A DNA stretch of 64,000 nucleotides from Pseudoxanthomonas helianthi (GTDB lineage Bacteria > Pseudomonadota > Gammaproteobacteria > Xanthomonadales > Xanthomonadaceae), in assembly GCF_017939625.1 (NCBI RefSeq), contig NZ_JAGKTC010000003.1:1-64000 (forward strand), read 5' to 3'. This document shows positions 43,244 through 51,621 of this stretch, one piece after another; position 1 is the first letter of the stretch; each line of letters starts with the position of its first letter. A program made the position numbers and the translations under genes. The notes beneath the pieces were generated by a model. That model ran no database searches. It saw only the letters and a list, made by a program, of their open reading frames with translations, and was not told where the DNA came from.

Positions 43244-45610
43244 ATGCAGCAGCAACAGCAACGACAACAACGCTTTCGCCAAGTCCTACCCTGGCTACGC
43301 TGGGGCGCGGTCGCCTTCCTGTCGTCGCTGTTGATCCTCGATTTCGCCTTCCCGCCGCCCCTGCCCAAAGCCCGCGACACCAGCACGCTGGTCGTCGCGC
43401 GGGACGGCACGCCGCTGCGCGCATTCGCCGACGGCGATGGCGTCTGGCGTTACCCGGCCACGCCGGAGAGCGTGTCGCCGTTGTACCTGCAGGCTCTGCT
43501 GAATTACGAAGACCGGCATTTCTATCGGCACCCGGGCGTCAATCCGTGGGCGCTGCTGCGCGCGGGCGGGCAGTGGATCCGAGGCGGGCGCATCGTGTCC
43601 GGCGGTTCGACCCTGACCATGCAGGTCGCGCGCATCCTCGACAGGCATTCGCGCACGCCCTGGGGCAAGCTGAAGCAGTTGCTGCGCGCGCTGCAGCTGG
43701 AAGCGCACCTGTCCAAGCGCGAAATCCTGACCCTGTACCTGGAGCGCGCGCCGTTCGGCGGCACGATCGAAGGGGTCGAGGCCGCGAGTTGGGCCTACCT
43801 CGGCAAACCCGCGTCGCGATTGTCGCGGGCCGAGGCGGCGCTGCTGGCGGTATTGCCGCAATCGCCCAGCCGCCTGCGTCCGGATCGCCACCCGGAAGCC
43901 GCACGCGCCGCACGCGACAAGGTACTGGCGCGGATGGTCGGCCTGGGCGTATGGACGAAGGCGGATGCCGACGATGCGCGCATCGAGCCGGTGGTCGCAC
44001 GTTCGCTGCAACCGCCGCTGCATGCGGCGTTGCTGGCCGAACGCCTGCGCCAGACGCAACCGACGGTGGCGCGCATCGCCACGACCATCGACCCCGGGCT
44101 GCAGCGCACGCTGGAGGATCGCGTCGCCGCCTATTTCTCGCAGCTGCCCGAACGCACTTCGGCCGCACTGCTGGTGATGGACAACGCCAGCCTGGAAGCG
44201 CGCGCCTACATCGGTTCCGTCGAATTCGGCGACAAGGCGCGGCTCGGCCATGTCGACATGGTGCAGGCCTGGCGCTCGCCAGGTTCCACGCTGAAGCCAT
44301 TCCTGTACGGCCTGGCGCTGGAAGACGGGCTGATCCATTCCGAAAGCCTGCTGGTCGATGCGCCGCAGTCGTTCGGCGGTTACCGCCCGGGCAACTTCGA
44401 TGCGGCGTTCAACGGTCCGATCGGCGCGGCGGAAGCGTTGCGCCTGTCGTTGAACGTGCCGGCCGTCGACCTGCTCGACCGCGTGGGTCCGGCACGCTTT
44501 TCCGCGCGGCTCGCCAACGGCGGCATCGCGTTGAAGTATCCGCCCGGCGCCAAGCCGAACCTGGCGATGATCCTCGGCGGCACCGGCGCGCGGCTGGAAG
44601 ACCTGGTCGGCGCCTACAGCGCGCTGAATCGCGGCGGCGTCGCGGGGCGCGTGCGTTACACGCAGGCGGAAGAGAAGACGGAGCGACGCATCCTGTCGCC
44701 CGGCGCGGCGTGGATCGTGCGCGAGGTCCTCGAAGCCAATCCGCGGCCGGGTTACGGCCAAGGCGCGTTCGATGTCGGTGCGCGCCCGCGCGTGGCCTGG
44801 AAGACCGGCACCAGCTACGGTTTCCGCGACGCCTGGGCCGTCGGCAGCACGCGCCGCTACACCGTCGGGGTATGGGTCGGCCGCCCGGACGGTACGCCGT
44901 TGCCGGGCCAGTACGGCGCGGTGACCGCGCTGCCGCTGATGTTCGAGACGATCGACAGCCTGCCGCGCGCGCCCGGCGATGCCGTGCCGCAGCCGCCGCC
45001 GGCCACCGTGGCCGAAGCCGAAATCTGCTGGCCGCTGGGCTTACCGCCGGAAACCGCCGCGCCGCGTCTCTGCCAGCGCCGGATGAAAGCCTGGACGCTG
45101 GATGGGGCGGTTCCGCCCACTTTCGCCGAGCGCGATGCGCGCCTGTGGAATCCGGGGCGCGAAAGTTTCCGCAAGGACGCGAAGACCGGCCTGCGCCTTT
45201 CCGCCGAATGTACGAAATCCCATGTGGCGGTCGAAGCGGAAATCGCGCGCTGGCCCGCACTGGCGTCGCCGTGGTTGCCGACGCAGGTGCGGCAGGAATC
45301 GAAGCTGCCGCCGCTATCGCCCGATTGCGCAGCCGACGGTCGCGATGCCGGCGAGGAACTGCATATCGAAGGCATCAACGAGCGCGCCACGCTGGCCCGC
45401 GCGCCGGGCAGCTCGCACGGCGCGCGGCTGGCGGTGCGCGCGCTGGGCACGCAAGCGCGCGTGCAATGGCTGCTCGACGGCCGCTGGATCGCCGAAACCC
45501 ACGGCACGCAGGCCTTCACCCGCGACTACGAGGAAACCGGCGAGCACACCCTCACCGCGCTGGCCGACAGCGGCGCGTGGAAGCAGGTGCGCTTCAGCGT
45601 GTTGCGATAG
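43244..45610 (+). CDS. pbpC: Penicillin-binding protein 1C
   Basis: A 788-aa bifunctional peptidoglycan synthase. A cytoplasmic Gln-rich start (MQQQQQRQQRF) is followed by one membrane helix (about 20-38). The GT51 domain has the catalytic Glu89 in NYEDRHFYRHPGV and GGSTLTMQ. The transpeptidase domain has Ser348 in GSTLK (SxxK), SLN, and Lys520 in KTGTS. A C-terminal BiPBP_C domain (about 700-788) completes it. The polyQ start has no counterpart in typical PBP1C and seems to come from the simple-sequence tail of the repeat element just upstream. It follows the macroglobulin gene, its usual partner. Confidence 0.96.
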   Translation: MQQQQQRQQRFRQVLPWLRWGAVAFLSSLLILDFAFPPPLPKARDTSTLVVARDGTPLRAFADGDGVWRYPATPESVSPLYLQALLNYEDRHFYRHPGVNPWALLRAGGQWIRGGRIVSGGSTLTMQVARILDRHSRTPWGKLKQLLRALQLEAHLSKREILTLYLERAPFGGTIEGVEAASWAYLGKPASRLSRAEAALLAVLPQSPSRLRPDRHPEAARAARDKVLARMVGLGVWTKADADDARIEPVVARSLQPPLHAALLAERLRQTQPTVARIATTIDPGLQRTLEDRVAAYFSQLPERTSAALLVMDNASLEARAYIGSVEFGDKARLGHVDMVQAWRSPGSTLKPFLYGLALEDGLIHSESLLVDAPQSFGGYRPGNFDAAFNGPIGAAEALRLSLNVPAVDLLDRVGPARFSARLANGGIALKYPPGAKPNLAMILGGTGARLEDLVGAYSALNRGGVAGRVRYTQAEEKTERRILSPGAAWIVREVLEANPRPGYGQGAFDVGARPRVAWKTGTSYGFRDAWAVGSTRRYTVGVWVGRPDGTPLPGQYGAVTALPLMFETIDSLPRAPGDAVPQPPPATVAEAEICWPLGLPPETAAPRLCQRRMKAWTLDGAVPPTFAERDARLWNPGRESFRKDAKTGLRLSAECTKSHVAVEAEIARWPALASPWLPTQVRQESKLPPLSPDCAADGRDAGEELHIEGINERATLARAPGSSHGARLAVRALGTQARVQWLLDGRWIAETHGTQAFTRDYEETGEHTLTALADSGAWKQVRFSVLR

Positions 45611-45621
45611 CTCCTGGCTTT

Positions 45622-45758
45622 CCTTCTCCCACCGGGAGAAGGTGGCGCGCAGCGCCGGATGAGGGCGTAAGCCGACACGCGCGAGGGAGCTGCGTTAGTG
45701 CTTGATAACTTCCGCCCTCATCCGCCCCTTCGGGGCACCTTCTTCCGGTGGGAGAAGG
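45622..45758. repeat. Inverted repeat with CCTTCTCCCACCGG arms
   Basis: CCTTCTCCCACCGGGAGAAGG then GGATGAGGGCG on the left; CGCCCTCATCC then CCGGTGGGAGAAGG on the right, with a CCCCTTCGGGG hairpin inside the right half. It occupies the gap between convergent pbpC and the ferritin-like gene and is likely a two-way terminator. Confidence 0.8.
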
Positions 45759-45767
45759 GAAGCAGGG

Positions 45768-46331
45768 TCAATCGCCGATCCACCCGGCCAGCAAGTCGGC
45801 GAACTCGTCGGCATGCTCCTCTTCCTGCGCGAGGATGCCTTCGAGCATGCGCTTGGTCGTGGTGTCCTTGTCGCCGACGTAATCGATCAGCTCGCGATAG
45901 CTGTCGATGGCGATGCGCTCGGCGACCAGGTCCTCCTTCACCATGTCGCGCAGGTCCTTGCCGGGCTTGTATTCGGCGTGCGAGCGCGCGGCGAGGGTGG
46001 CCGGGTCCAGATCGGGTTCGCCGCCCAGTTGCACGATGCGCTCGGCGATCTGGTTGGCGTGGGCCAGCTCCTGTTGCGCATGCTCGAGGAATTCGGCCTT
46101 GACCGAATCGGCGAGCATGCCGGAGGCGCTGAAATAGTGGCGGTAATAGCGCAGCACGCAGACCCACTCGGTCGCCAGCGCTTCGTTGAGCTTGGCGATG
46201 ACGGTCTTGCGGTCCGCGCTGTAGGTATGGGTGACGGCGCCCTTGTCGATATCCCTGCGCGCGTTGGCGCGGAGGGTGCTCTTGTCGGTGAACGGCGTCG
46301 TGACGAGTGCTTTCCTGGCGGGCTTGGACAT
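45768..46331 (-). CDS. Ferritin-like protein (bacterioferritin/Dps superfamily)
   Basis: A 187-aa four-helix ferritin-like protein. Candidate di-iron ligands are the Glu in NEALATEWVCVLRYYRHYF, the Glu/His pair of EFLEHAQQELAHANQ, and the Glu/His of AQEEEHADEFADLL near the C-terminus. Length and ligand pattern resemble the bacterioferritin-related family of Xanthomonadaceae more than classical Bfr, and no haem Met is obvious. It probably stores or detoxifies iron in the cytoplasm. An N-terminal basic extension of about 35 residues precedes the first helix. The start at 46331 has GGT-rich sequence upstream. Confidence 0.85.
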   Translation of the reverse strand: MSKPARKALVTTPFTDKSTLRANARRDIDKGAVTHTYSADRKTVIAKLNEALATEWVCVLRYYRHYFSASGMLADSVKAEFLEHAQQELAHANQIAERIVQLGGEPDLDPATLAARSHAEYKPGKDLRDMVKEDLVAERIAIDSYRELIDYVGDKDTTTKRMLEGILAQEEEHADEFADLLAGWIGD

Positions 46332-46444
46332 GGTCGACCTTTGGCTGGCGGAAAACTCCGCTCAGCCTAGGCCACCATTCGTTAGCCTCGCGTCAGCTCG
46401 GCCAGCACGTGCTCCAGGGGAGAAGGCCAGGATCGCTCCGCGCA

Positions 46445-47182
46445 TTAACGGGACAAATGTGAAACCGCTTCACCGAGCGTAGCTGCTTCCGGCGCGATGT
46501 GGCCCAGGATTGCCCCGATGATGACCGCGCAGACGCCGGCCAACAGAAAGGGCTTCCAGGTGTGGCGCATGGTTGCGAAGAGCCAGTCTTCGGCATCGGA
46601 GTGGCGAAGCCGGCGGTACAAGCCGGCAGACAGTGCAGCGTCGACCGCGACTTCCGCAAGCAGTACCGGGGCGACCCAGATCAACCATGCCACAGCAATC
46701 AACATGCCCGCGGCTATCAGCAAAAGAGGCAGCAGCCAGATCCCTTCGCCGATATCGACATCCGGCAGATCGGGCAGGTCCGGGGCATCCGCGCACTCTG
46801 GCGGGGATGCCAGCGGCACACCCTCGAAACTGGCGCTAGCGCCGCCACCGCCGGAGGAGCCACCTTGGCCGCTCCAGCTCTGCGCGTTGCCGGCATGCTC
46901 GGGACCGGGCAAGTCGAACGACAGATCCCATTCGCGCCAGCGCCGCCAGAGGCCGATCAGCGAGATGAAAACGGCGTAGGCGATGGCGATGCACAGTGCA
47001 TAGCGCAACCACATGCGCTGCATGCCCGCCGCCTGCAGCAAAACGGAAGAAAGAAAACCTGCGCCTGCCGTGAACGCAACGATCAGACTCATGTGCAAAC
47101 GGGGCGCGCTCACATGGATCCGTCGACGCAGCAATGTTGCCGGAGAGACGGGCGAACCAATCCCCCTACGGCATCGGGACAC
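46445..47182 (-). CDS. Hypothetical integral membrane protein
   Basis: A 245-aa protein (from GTG 47182) with about five hydrophobic helices. Two lie near 32-75, a Gly/Ser/Pro/Asp-rich loop at about 90-145 contains GGSSGGGGAS and DAPDLPDLPDVD, then come paired helices (about 148-190) and a final helix (about 212-232). The GTG is 4 nt past the peroxiredoxin stop, which favours coupled translation; an internal ATG (MSLIVAFTAG) is the main alternative start. I recognise no family. The acidic low-complexity loop probably faces one side of the inner membrane. Confidence 0.6.
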   Translation of the reverse strand: MSRCRRGIGSPVSPATLLRRRIHVSAPRLHMSLIVAFTAGAGFLSSVLLQAAGMQRMWLRYALCIAIAYAVFISLIGLWRRWREWDLSFDLPGPEHAGNAQSWSGQGGSSGGGGASASFEGVPLASPPECADAPDLPDLPDVDIGEGIWLLPLLLIAAGMLIAVAWLIWVAPVLLAEVAVDAALSAGLYRRLRHSDAEDWLFATMRHTWKPFLLAGVCAVIIGAILGHIAPEAATLGEAVSHLSR

Positions 47183-47185
47183 GGC

Positions 47186-47665
47186 TCAGCCCAACTGCGC
47201 CAGCACGTGCTCGGCCGAAGACACCTTGAACTCGCCCGGCGCTTCGACCCACAAGCCCTTGACCACGCCGTCCTCGGCGTACAGCGCGTAGCGGCGCGAG
47301 CGCAGGCCCATGCCGTAGCCGCTGGCATCCATTTCCAGGCCCAGCGCCTTGGTGAAGTCGCCATTGCCGTCGGCGAGCATCTGCAGGCCGTCGGGCACGT
47401 GCTGGTCCTTGCCCCAGGCCTGCATCACGAACGGGTCGTTGACCGACACGCAGTACACGCCGATGCCGCGCTGCTGGAAATCGTCGTAATGGGCGACGAA
47501 GCCGGGCAGGTGGCGTTCGGAACAGGTCGGGGTGAATGCGCCCGGCACCGCGAACAGCACGACCTTGTTGCTGTCGAACAACGCACGCGTATCCACGGTT
47601 TCGACGCCTTCGCCGATCCGCTTGAGGGTCGCTTCGGGCAGGGAATCGCCGATCTTGATGGTCAT
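47186..47665 (-). CDS. Peroxiredoxin (Prx5 type)
   Basis: A 159-aa thiol peroxidase. The peroxidatic Cys48 is in PGAFTPTCSERHLPGF, the diagnostic motif of Prx5. A second Cys (Cys72, in GVYCVSVND) could resolve the sulfenic acid or take part in glutathione-dependent recycling. GAGGT precedes the ATG at 47665. It is transcribed toward the membrane protein gene, 4 nt apart, suggesting a two-gene unit. It is cytoplasmic and reduces hydrogen peroxide and alkyl hydroperoxides. Confidence 0.95.
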   Translation of the reverse strand: MTIKIGDSLPEATLKRIGEGVETVDTRALFDSNKVVLFAVPGAFTPTCSERHLPGFVAHYDDFQQRGIGVYCVSVNDPFVMQAWGKDQHVPDGLQMLADGNGDFTKALGLEMDASGYGMGLRSRRYALYAEDGVVKGLWVEAPGEFKVSSAEHVLAQLG

Positions 47666-47745
47666 GGGGGGACCTCGCAGCTAACGGGAAAATGAATGAT
47701 CGGCCGTCGGGCCGCGACATACAAGCGGACTGCGGTGGAAAACCC

Positions 47746-47773
47746 CTTGAAAAGCCCGGGGCGGCACCTACGT
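47746..47773 (+). promoter_or_regulatory. Possible sigma32 promoter of hsp20
   Basis: CTTGAAA (47746-47752) matches the sigma32 -35 consensus, and CACCTACGT 12 nt later is a weak match to CCCCATNT. It is 60 nt before the hsp20 ATG, as expected for a heat-shock gene. Confidence 0.4.
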
Positions 47774-47832
47774 GGGTGGTCAGGGCGGCGCCCGTCGCCG
47801 TCGCAAACGCAACGTACAGCAGGAGACCAACC

Positions 47833-48288
47833 ATGAATCTCATCCGCTACCAGCAGTGGCCGGCCCAGGCGCTGCAGAACGAGATCAAGCAGGTGTTCGA
47901 TCGTTTCTTCGACAATGGCGAGACCGATGGTTCCGCCGTGGTCACGGCGCAATGGGCGCCGCTGGTCGACATCAAGGAAGAAACCGACCGGTTCGTCATC
48001 TATGCCGACCTGCCGGGCATCGATCCGGCCGACATCGAGGTGCAGATGGACAAGGGCATCCTCAGCATCAAGGGCGAGCGCGGCAGCGAGTCGAGCACCC
48101 AGACCGAACGCTTCTCGCGCATCGAACGCCGTTACGGCAGCTTCCACCGCCGCTTCGCCTTGCCGGACAGCGCGGATGCCGACGGCATTTCGGCGCACGG
48201 CAAGAACGGCGTGCTGGAAATCGTCATTCCGAAGAAGCCGGAAGCCGCGCCACGCAAGATCCAGGTCGGCGTGCAATCCGTGCAGTGA
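47833..48288 (+). CDS. Small heat-shock protein, Hsp20 family
   Basis: A 151-aa alpha-crystallin-type holdase that keeps unfolding proteins soluble. The N-terminal arm (1-40: MNLIRYQQWPAQALQNEIKQ) is followed by the alpha-crystallin domain (about 43-138: WAPLVDIKEETDRFVIYADL, then FHRRFALPDSADADGISAHG and KNGVLEIVIPK) and a short C-terminal tail. AGGAG lies 7 nt before the ATG at 47833; an in-frame extension further 5' is rejected. It is followed by cbpA, another chaperone gene, after a hairpin. Confidence 0.94.
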   Translation: MNLIRYQQWPAQALQNEIKQVFDRFFDNGETDGSAVVTAQWAPLVDIKEETDRFVIYADLPGIDPADIEVQMDKGILSIKGERGSESSTQTERFSRIERRYGSFHRRFALPDSADADGISAHGKNGVLEIVIPKKPEAAPRKIQVGVQSVQ

Positions 48289-48323
48289 TGCGGCCGGGCG
48301 CCACCGCGACGCCCAGCGACGAG

Positions 48324-48357
48324 TAGAATCGGCCCGCGGCAGCAATGCCGCGGGCCG
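48324..48357 (+). promoter_or_regulatory. TAGAAT box followed by a perfect hairpin between hsp20 and cbpA
   Basis: TAGAAT (48324-48329) abuts CGGCCCGCGGCA-GCAA-TGCCGCGGGCCG (48330-48357), a 12-bp perfect stem followed by CTTTGTT. It could be a weak terminator of hsp20 or a structured leader of cbpA, whose ATG is 21 nt further on. Confidence 0.6.
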
Positions 48358-48378
48358 CTTTGTTCCCTGAGGTATTCG

Positions 48379-49266
48379 ATGGAATTCAAGGACTATTACG
48401 CCATCCTCGGCATCGAGCCCAGTGCGGGCGAAGCCGAGATCAAGACCGCCTATCGCCGCCTTGCGCGCAAGTACCATCCGGACGTCAGCAAGGAAGCCGG
48501 CGCCGAGGAAAAGTTCAAGGCGGTCAACGAGGCTTATGAGGCGCTGCGCGATCCGCAGAAACGCGCGGCCTACGACCAGTTGCGCGCGCAGGGCTATCGC
48601 CCGGGCGAGGAATTCCGGCCGCCACCGAACTTCGGCCATGGCGGCTTCGGCAATGGCCAGGATTTCGATTTCGAGGAAATCTTCGGCAACACCGGCGGCA
48701 GCGGCGGCGGTTTCAGCGATTTCTTCGAAAACCTGTTCGGCCGCCGCGCGCAGTCCGGCGCGCGCGGACCGCAGCCGCGTGGCGATACGCGGGCGAAATT
48801 CGCCGTGCCGCTGCAGGCGGTGTACGACGGCGGCAGCGTGCGCATCGACTTGAACGGCAGGCAGCTCGACGTGCGCATTCCCAAGGGCATCAAGCCGGGG
48901 CAGTCGATCCGTCTGGCCGGGCAGGGCAATGGCGGCGGCAACCTGCTGCTGGAGATCGAATACGCGGCGCATCCGCAATTCGAAGTCGATGGCCGCAACA
49001 TCATCTACGTGTTGCCGGTGGCGCCATGGCAGGCGGCGCTGGGCGCGACGCTGAGCGTGCCGACGCTGGGCGGGCCGGTGGAATTGAAGATACCGGCGGA
49101 TTCGGAGGCGGGGCGCAAGTTGCGCCTGCGTGGCCGCGGTTTGCCGGGCAATCCGGCGGGCGACCAGATCGTCGAACTGGAAGTCACCGCGCCGCGTGCG
49201 GCGGATGAGGCGCAGCGGGAGGCTTATCGCAAGCTGGCGGAGAGTTTCGGCGAAGCGGCGGGCTAA
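48379..49266 (+). CDS. cbpA: Curved DNA-binding protein CbpA / DnaJ-type co-chaperone
   Basis: A 295-aa type II Hsp40. The J domain (1-70) has HPD at 33-35 in ARKYHPDVSKEAG, followed by a Gly/Phe-rich linker (about 78-125) and two C-terminal substrate-binding domains (about 130-290). It lacks the Cys-rich zinc region of DnaJ, which separates CbpA from DnaJ. It stimulates DnaK and, in E. coli, also binds curved DNA. It lies directly after hsp20, so a heat-shock pairing is likely. Its last 29 codons are repeated in diverged form about 260 nt downstream. Confidence 0.93.
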   Translation: MEFKDYYAILGIEPSAGEAEIKTAYRRLARKYHPDVSKEAGAEEKFKAVNEAYEALRDPQKRAAYDQLRAQGYRPGEEFRPPPNFGHGGFGNGQDFDFEEIFGNTGGSGGGFSDFFENLFGRRAQSGARGPQPRGDTRAKFAVPLQAVYDGGSVRIDLNGRQLDVRIPKGIKPGQSIRLAGQGNGGGNLLLEIEYAAHPQFEVDGRNIIYVLPVAPWQAALGATLSVPTLGGPVELKIPADSEAGRKLRLRGRGLPGNPAGDQIVELEVTAPRAADEAQREAYRKLAESFGEAAG

Positions 49267-49735
49267 AGCCGGATCGTCCGCTGGCGCGCATCCCTTTTAT
49301 GCTCGTCATTCCCGCGAAAGCGGGAATCCATGGACGTTGCTCATGAGCTTTGTCATTCCGAACGATAGTGAGGAATCCGCTTTTTCGCCTTGAAAGCAGC
49401 AGCAACAGAAACGCTCATGGATTCCCGCTTTCGCGGGAATGACGACGCGTGGATAGGTGGATCGGTACAGCATGGCCAGCAGCGCATACGTCGAATTCGG
49501 TCGGCGACGTGAACCCGACCTACGGCGGCTGGAAGTCACCGCGCCGCGTGCGGGCGATGAGGCGCAGCGGGAGGCTTATCGCAAGCCAGCGGAGAGTTTT
49601 GGGGAAGCGCTAGGTTGAACATTTGCGTCGGAGGCATGCCACCGAGCTGTAGGCTTGAATGGAGTATGTCGCCATCCCGACTTTCACCGGTGTGGCGACT
49701 ACTTTAGCGTAAGTCGGTTTCGAGAGGTCGCCGAC
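49267..49735. other. 469-nt repeat-rich region after cbpA
   Basis: It contains an inverted REP pair at 49304-49444 (arms CGTCATTCCCGCGAAAGCGG), an inner unit with GTCATTCCGAACGATAGTGA, a CAGCAGCAACA tract (49396-49406) and the cbpA 3' fragment at 49529-49618. The remaining 117 nt before the next gene look like unstructured, less GC-rich DNA. I see no intact gene. Confidence 0.7.
49529..49618 (+). pseudogene. Duplicated 3' end of cbpA
   Basis: These 30 codons translate as LEVTAPRAGDEAQREAYRKP followed by AESFGEALG and a stop. They match the cbpA C-terminus except for a few substitutions (A to G, L to P, A to L) and keep its reading frame and stop. No 5' portion is present, so it is a fragment, probably left by a local duplication with the REP pair between the copies. 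Confidence 0.85.
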
Positions 49736-50050
49736 CTATCTAATTAGTATTCCCATAAAAAATAGGATTAATGCAATCGGCGCAGACAGATACATGGCCT
49801 TGACTACTCGCGCTAGCCTGAGAATTGATGCATCAAATCCTTTTGTCTCAGGCGAGCTGTCCGCGATTAGTTCCAAAATATCGCGAGCTCTTGCGAAGTT
49901 GAAGGGATCAGGCGATGAATTCTGCGAAGTACGGAAATATGTAGGATTCGCCCGTCTCGCCTTGTTGATCATCACTCTGGCAGCGATGACTGCAACGGCA
50001 ATGTAAGCCCATGAAGCCCAGATCAGAATCGCGCCGAGATTTTCGGTCAT
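49736..50050 (-). CDS. Small two-helix membrane protein, unknown
   Basis: A 104-aa protein with one hydrophobic helix at each end (about 6-27, LGAILIWASWAYIAVAVIAA; about 85-103, LSAPIALILFFMGILIR) and a polar middle (about 28-82). The shape is a hairpin membrane protein with both ends on the same side. Base composition is less GC-rich than its neighbours, suggesting transfer. The ATG at 50050 lacks a good Shine-Dalgarno, so the start is uncertain. No family is recognised. Confidence 0.6.
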   Translation of the reverse strand: MTENLGAILIWASWAYIAVAVIAARVMINKARRANPTYFRTSQNSSPDPFNFARARDILELIADSSPETKGFDASILRLARVVKAMYLSAPIALILFFMGILIR

Positions 50051-50072
50051 GGGGTAGGAGTGGTGTGACAGT

Positions 50073-50480
50073 TCATGCCGTCGCTTCGGGCGGCGCTTCG
50101 TTTGCGGGCGCTCCCGTCATCGGCAACAACCGATCGATCACCTCCGCGAGCTCGGCTTCCCCGAACGGCTTGGTCAGGTAGGCCTTCGCACCCTGGCGCA
50201 GGCCCCACATGCGGTCGGTATCCTGGTCCTTGGTGGTCACCAGCACCACCGGGATGTGCTGGGTGCTCGGTTCGCGGCTGAGCTGGCGGGTAGCCTGGAA
50301 GCCGTTGAGGTTCGGCATCACCACGTCCATCAGCACCAGGTCAGGCTGGGCCTGCTTGGCCAGCTCGATGCCGCTGGCGCCGTCCTCGGCGGTCAGCGAT
50401 TCGTGGCCGATCTTCTCGACCAGGCGCTGGATGCCGAACAGTTGCGAAGGCGAATCGTCGACGATCAGGATGCGGGCCAT
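50073..50480 (-). CDS. CheY-like response regulator (PilH-like)
   Basis: A 135-aa single receiver domain. The acidic pocket is Asp8/Asp9, the phospho-acceptor is Asp52 in LMDVVMPNLNG, Thr82/Thr83 and Lys104 (LTKPF) complete the switch, and the C-terminal Pro/Ala-rich tail is unstructured. No output domain is present. Sequence style resembles the twitching-motility regulators PilG/PilH, but no pil genes adjoin it, so I leave the symbol blank. It lies upstream of the small membrane protein gene on the same strand (22-nt gap). Confidence 0.9.
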   Translation of the reverse strand: MARILIVDDSPSQLFGIQRLVEKIGHESLTAEDGASGIELAKQAQPDLVLMDVVMPNLNGFQATRQLSREPSTQHIPVVLVTTKDQDTDRMWGLRQGAKAYLTKPFGEAELAEVIDRLLPMTGAPANEAPPEATA

Positions 50481-50564
50481 GGCCAGGGACTCGGGGGCGT
50501 CGACCCGATTGTAGGCCGAAGCCGTGGCGCGATGGCAATGCCGCTCCGTGCCCTGGCCGGGAGG

Positions 50565-51560
50565 CTATCCAATCCGGACCAGCGTGCGGCCCAGTGAACC
50601 GCCGGCCAGCATCGTGTCGAACACCTGCGGGAGCTCCTCCAGCGTCGCCTCGCGGGTACAGATCGTGTCGAGGTGGCGCGGCTTCCATTCGCCGGCGAGC
50701 TTTTCCCAGACCGCCTCGCGGATGTCGCGCGCGGTGCCGGCGCTGGCCACGCCCAGCAGCGACACCCCGCGGATGATGAAGGGCATCACCGTCATCGGCA
50801 GGTCGGCGCTCGCCGCCAGTCCGGCCGAGGCGACATTGCCGTACGGCGCGGTCTGCGCAAGCAGGCTGGTCAGCATCGGGCCGCCGACGTTGTCGAGGCC
50901 GCCGCCGAAGCGCGCCGACTCCATCGGCCGGGTCGTCGCCAGCGTCTCGCGGCCGAGCACCTGCGATGCGCCGATGGACTGCAGGTAAGCGGCCTGTTCC
51001 GCCTTGCCGCTGATCGCATGCACTTCGAAACCGGCCTTGCTGAAGATATCCACGGCCAGCGAACCCACGCCACCGCTTGCGCCGGTCACCGCCAGCGGGC
51101 CCAGTTCCGGCGTTTGCCGGTTTTCGCGCATCCGGTACAGCGCCAGCGCAGCGGTGAAGCCGGCCGTGCCCAGGATCATGCTTTCGCGCAGGTCGAGGCC
51201 CGCGGGCAGGGGAATGACCCACTGCGATTCCAGTCGCGCGTATTCGGCATAACCGCCGTCGCGGGTTTCGCTGAGGCCGCTGCCGGTGACCAGCACCGGA
51301 TCGCCTTCCTTGAACTTCGCATCGGTCGACGCGACGACATGGCCGGCGACATCGATGCCGCCGACCAGCGGGAACCTGCGCAGGATCTTACCCTTGCCGG
51401 TGCCAGCGAGAGCGTCCTTGAAGTTGGCCGACGAGTAGGCGGCCTTGACGACGACTTCGCCGGGGGTGAGGTCGTCCAGCGCGATCTGTTCCAGGCCGCT
51501 GCGGTAGCCGGCGGTGTCGTTGTGGATGCGGAAGGCTTTGAAGGTGGTCGAGGAGGGCAT
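50565..51560 (-). CDS. acuI: Acrylyl-CoA reductase/YhdH-type quinone oxidoreductase
   Basis: A 331-aa MDR-superfamily NADPH-dependent reductase of the YhdH/AcuI type. The N-terminal GroES-like fold is followed by a Rossmann fold with VTGASGGVGSLAVDIFSKAG, and the C-terminus ends LAGGSLGRTLVRIG. No zinc-binding Cys are evident, as expected. AcuI reduces acrylyl-CoA to propionyl-CoA, which detoxifies acryloyl-CoA; general quinone reductase activity is the alternative annotation. The start ATG at 51560 lies 15 nt from a GTTGCTGTTGC simple-sequence tract that connects it to the upstream repeat. Confidence 0.9.
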   Translation of the reverse strand: MPSSTTFKAFRIHNDTAGYRSGLEQIALDDLTPGEVVVKAAYSSANFKDALAGTGKGKILRRFPLVGGIDVAGHVVASTDAKFKEGDPVLVTGSGLSETRDGGYAEYARLESQWVIPLPAGLDLRESMILGTAGFTAALALYRMRENRQTPELGPLAVTGASGGVGSLAVDIFSKAGFEVHAISGKAEQAAYLQSIGASQVLGRETLATTRPMESARFGGGLDNVGGPMLTSLLAQTAPYGNVASAGLAASADLPMTVMPFIIRGVSLLGVASAGTARDIREAVWEKLAGEWKPRHLDTICTREATLEELPQVFDTMLAGGSLGRTLVRIG

Positions 51561-51576
51561 CGTGACTGCCTGCGAG

Positions 51577-51620
51577 TCTGTCGTTGTAGTTGCTGTTGCT
51601 GTTGCTGTCGTCGTCGCTTC
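51577..51620. repeat. GTTGCTGTTGCTGTCGTCGTC simple-sequence tract
   Basis: A run of GTT/GTC/GCT-type triplets lies between acuI and the GIY-YIG cassette. Read on the minus strand it is GACGACGACAGCAACAGCAA-type, the same composition as the pbpC start and the tract at 49396. Confidence 0.6.
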
Positions 51621-51621
51621 T

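Noticed and set aside
43044-43334. Small open frame inside the multi-hairpin element
   Set aside because: The similar translation at 63661-63984 reflects shared repeat DNA; codon content is dictated by hairpins and there is no ribosome site.
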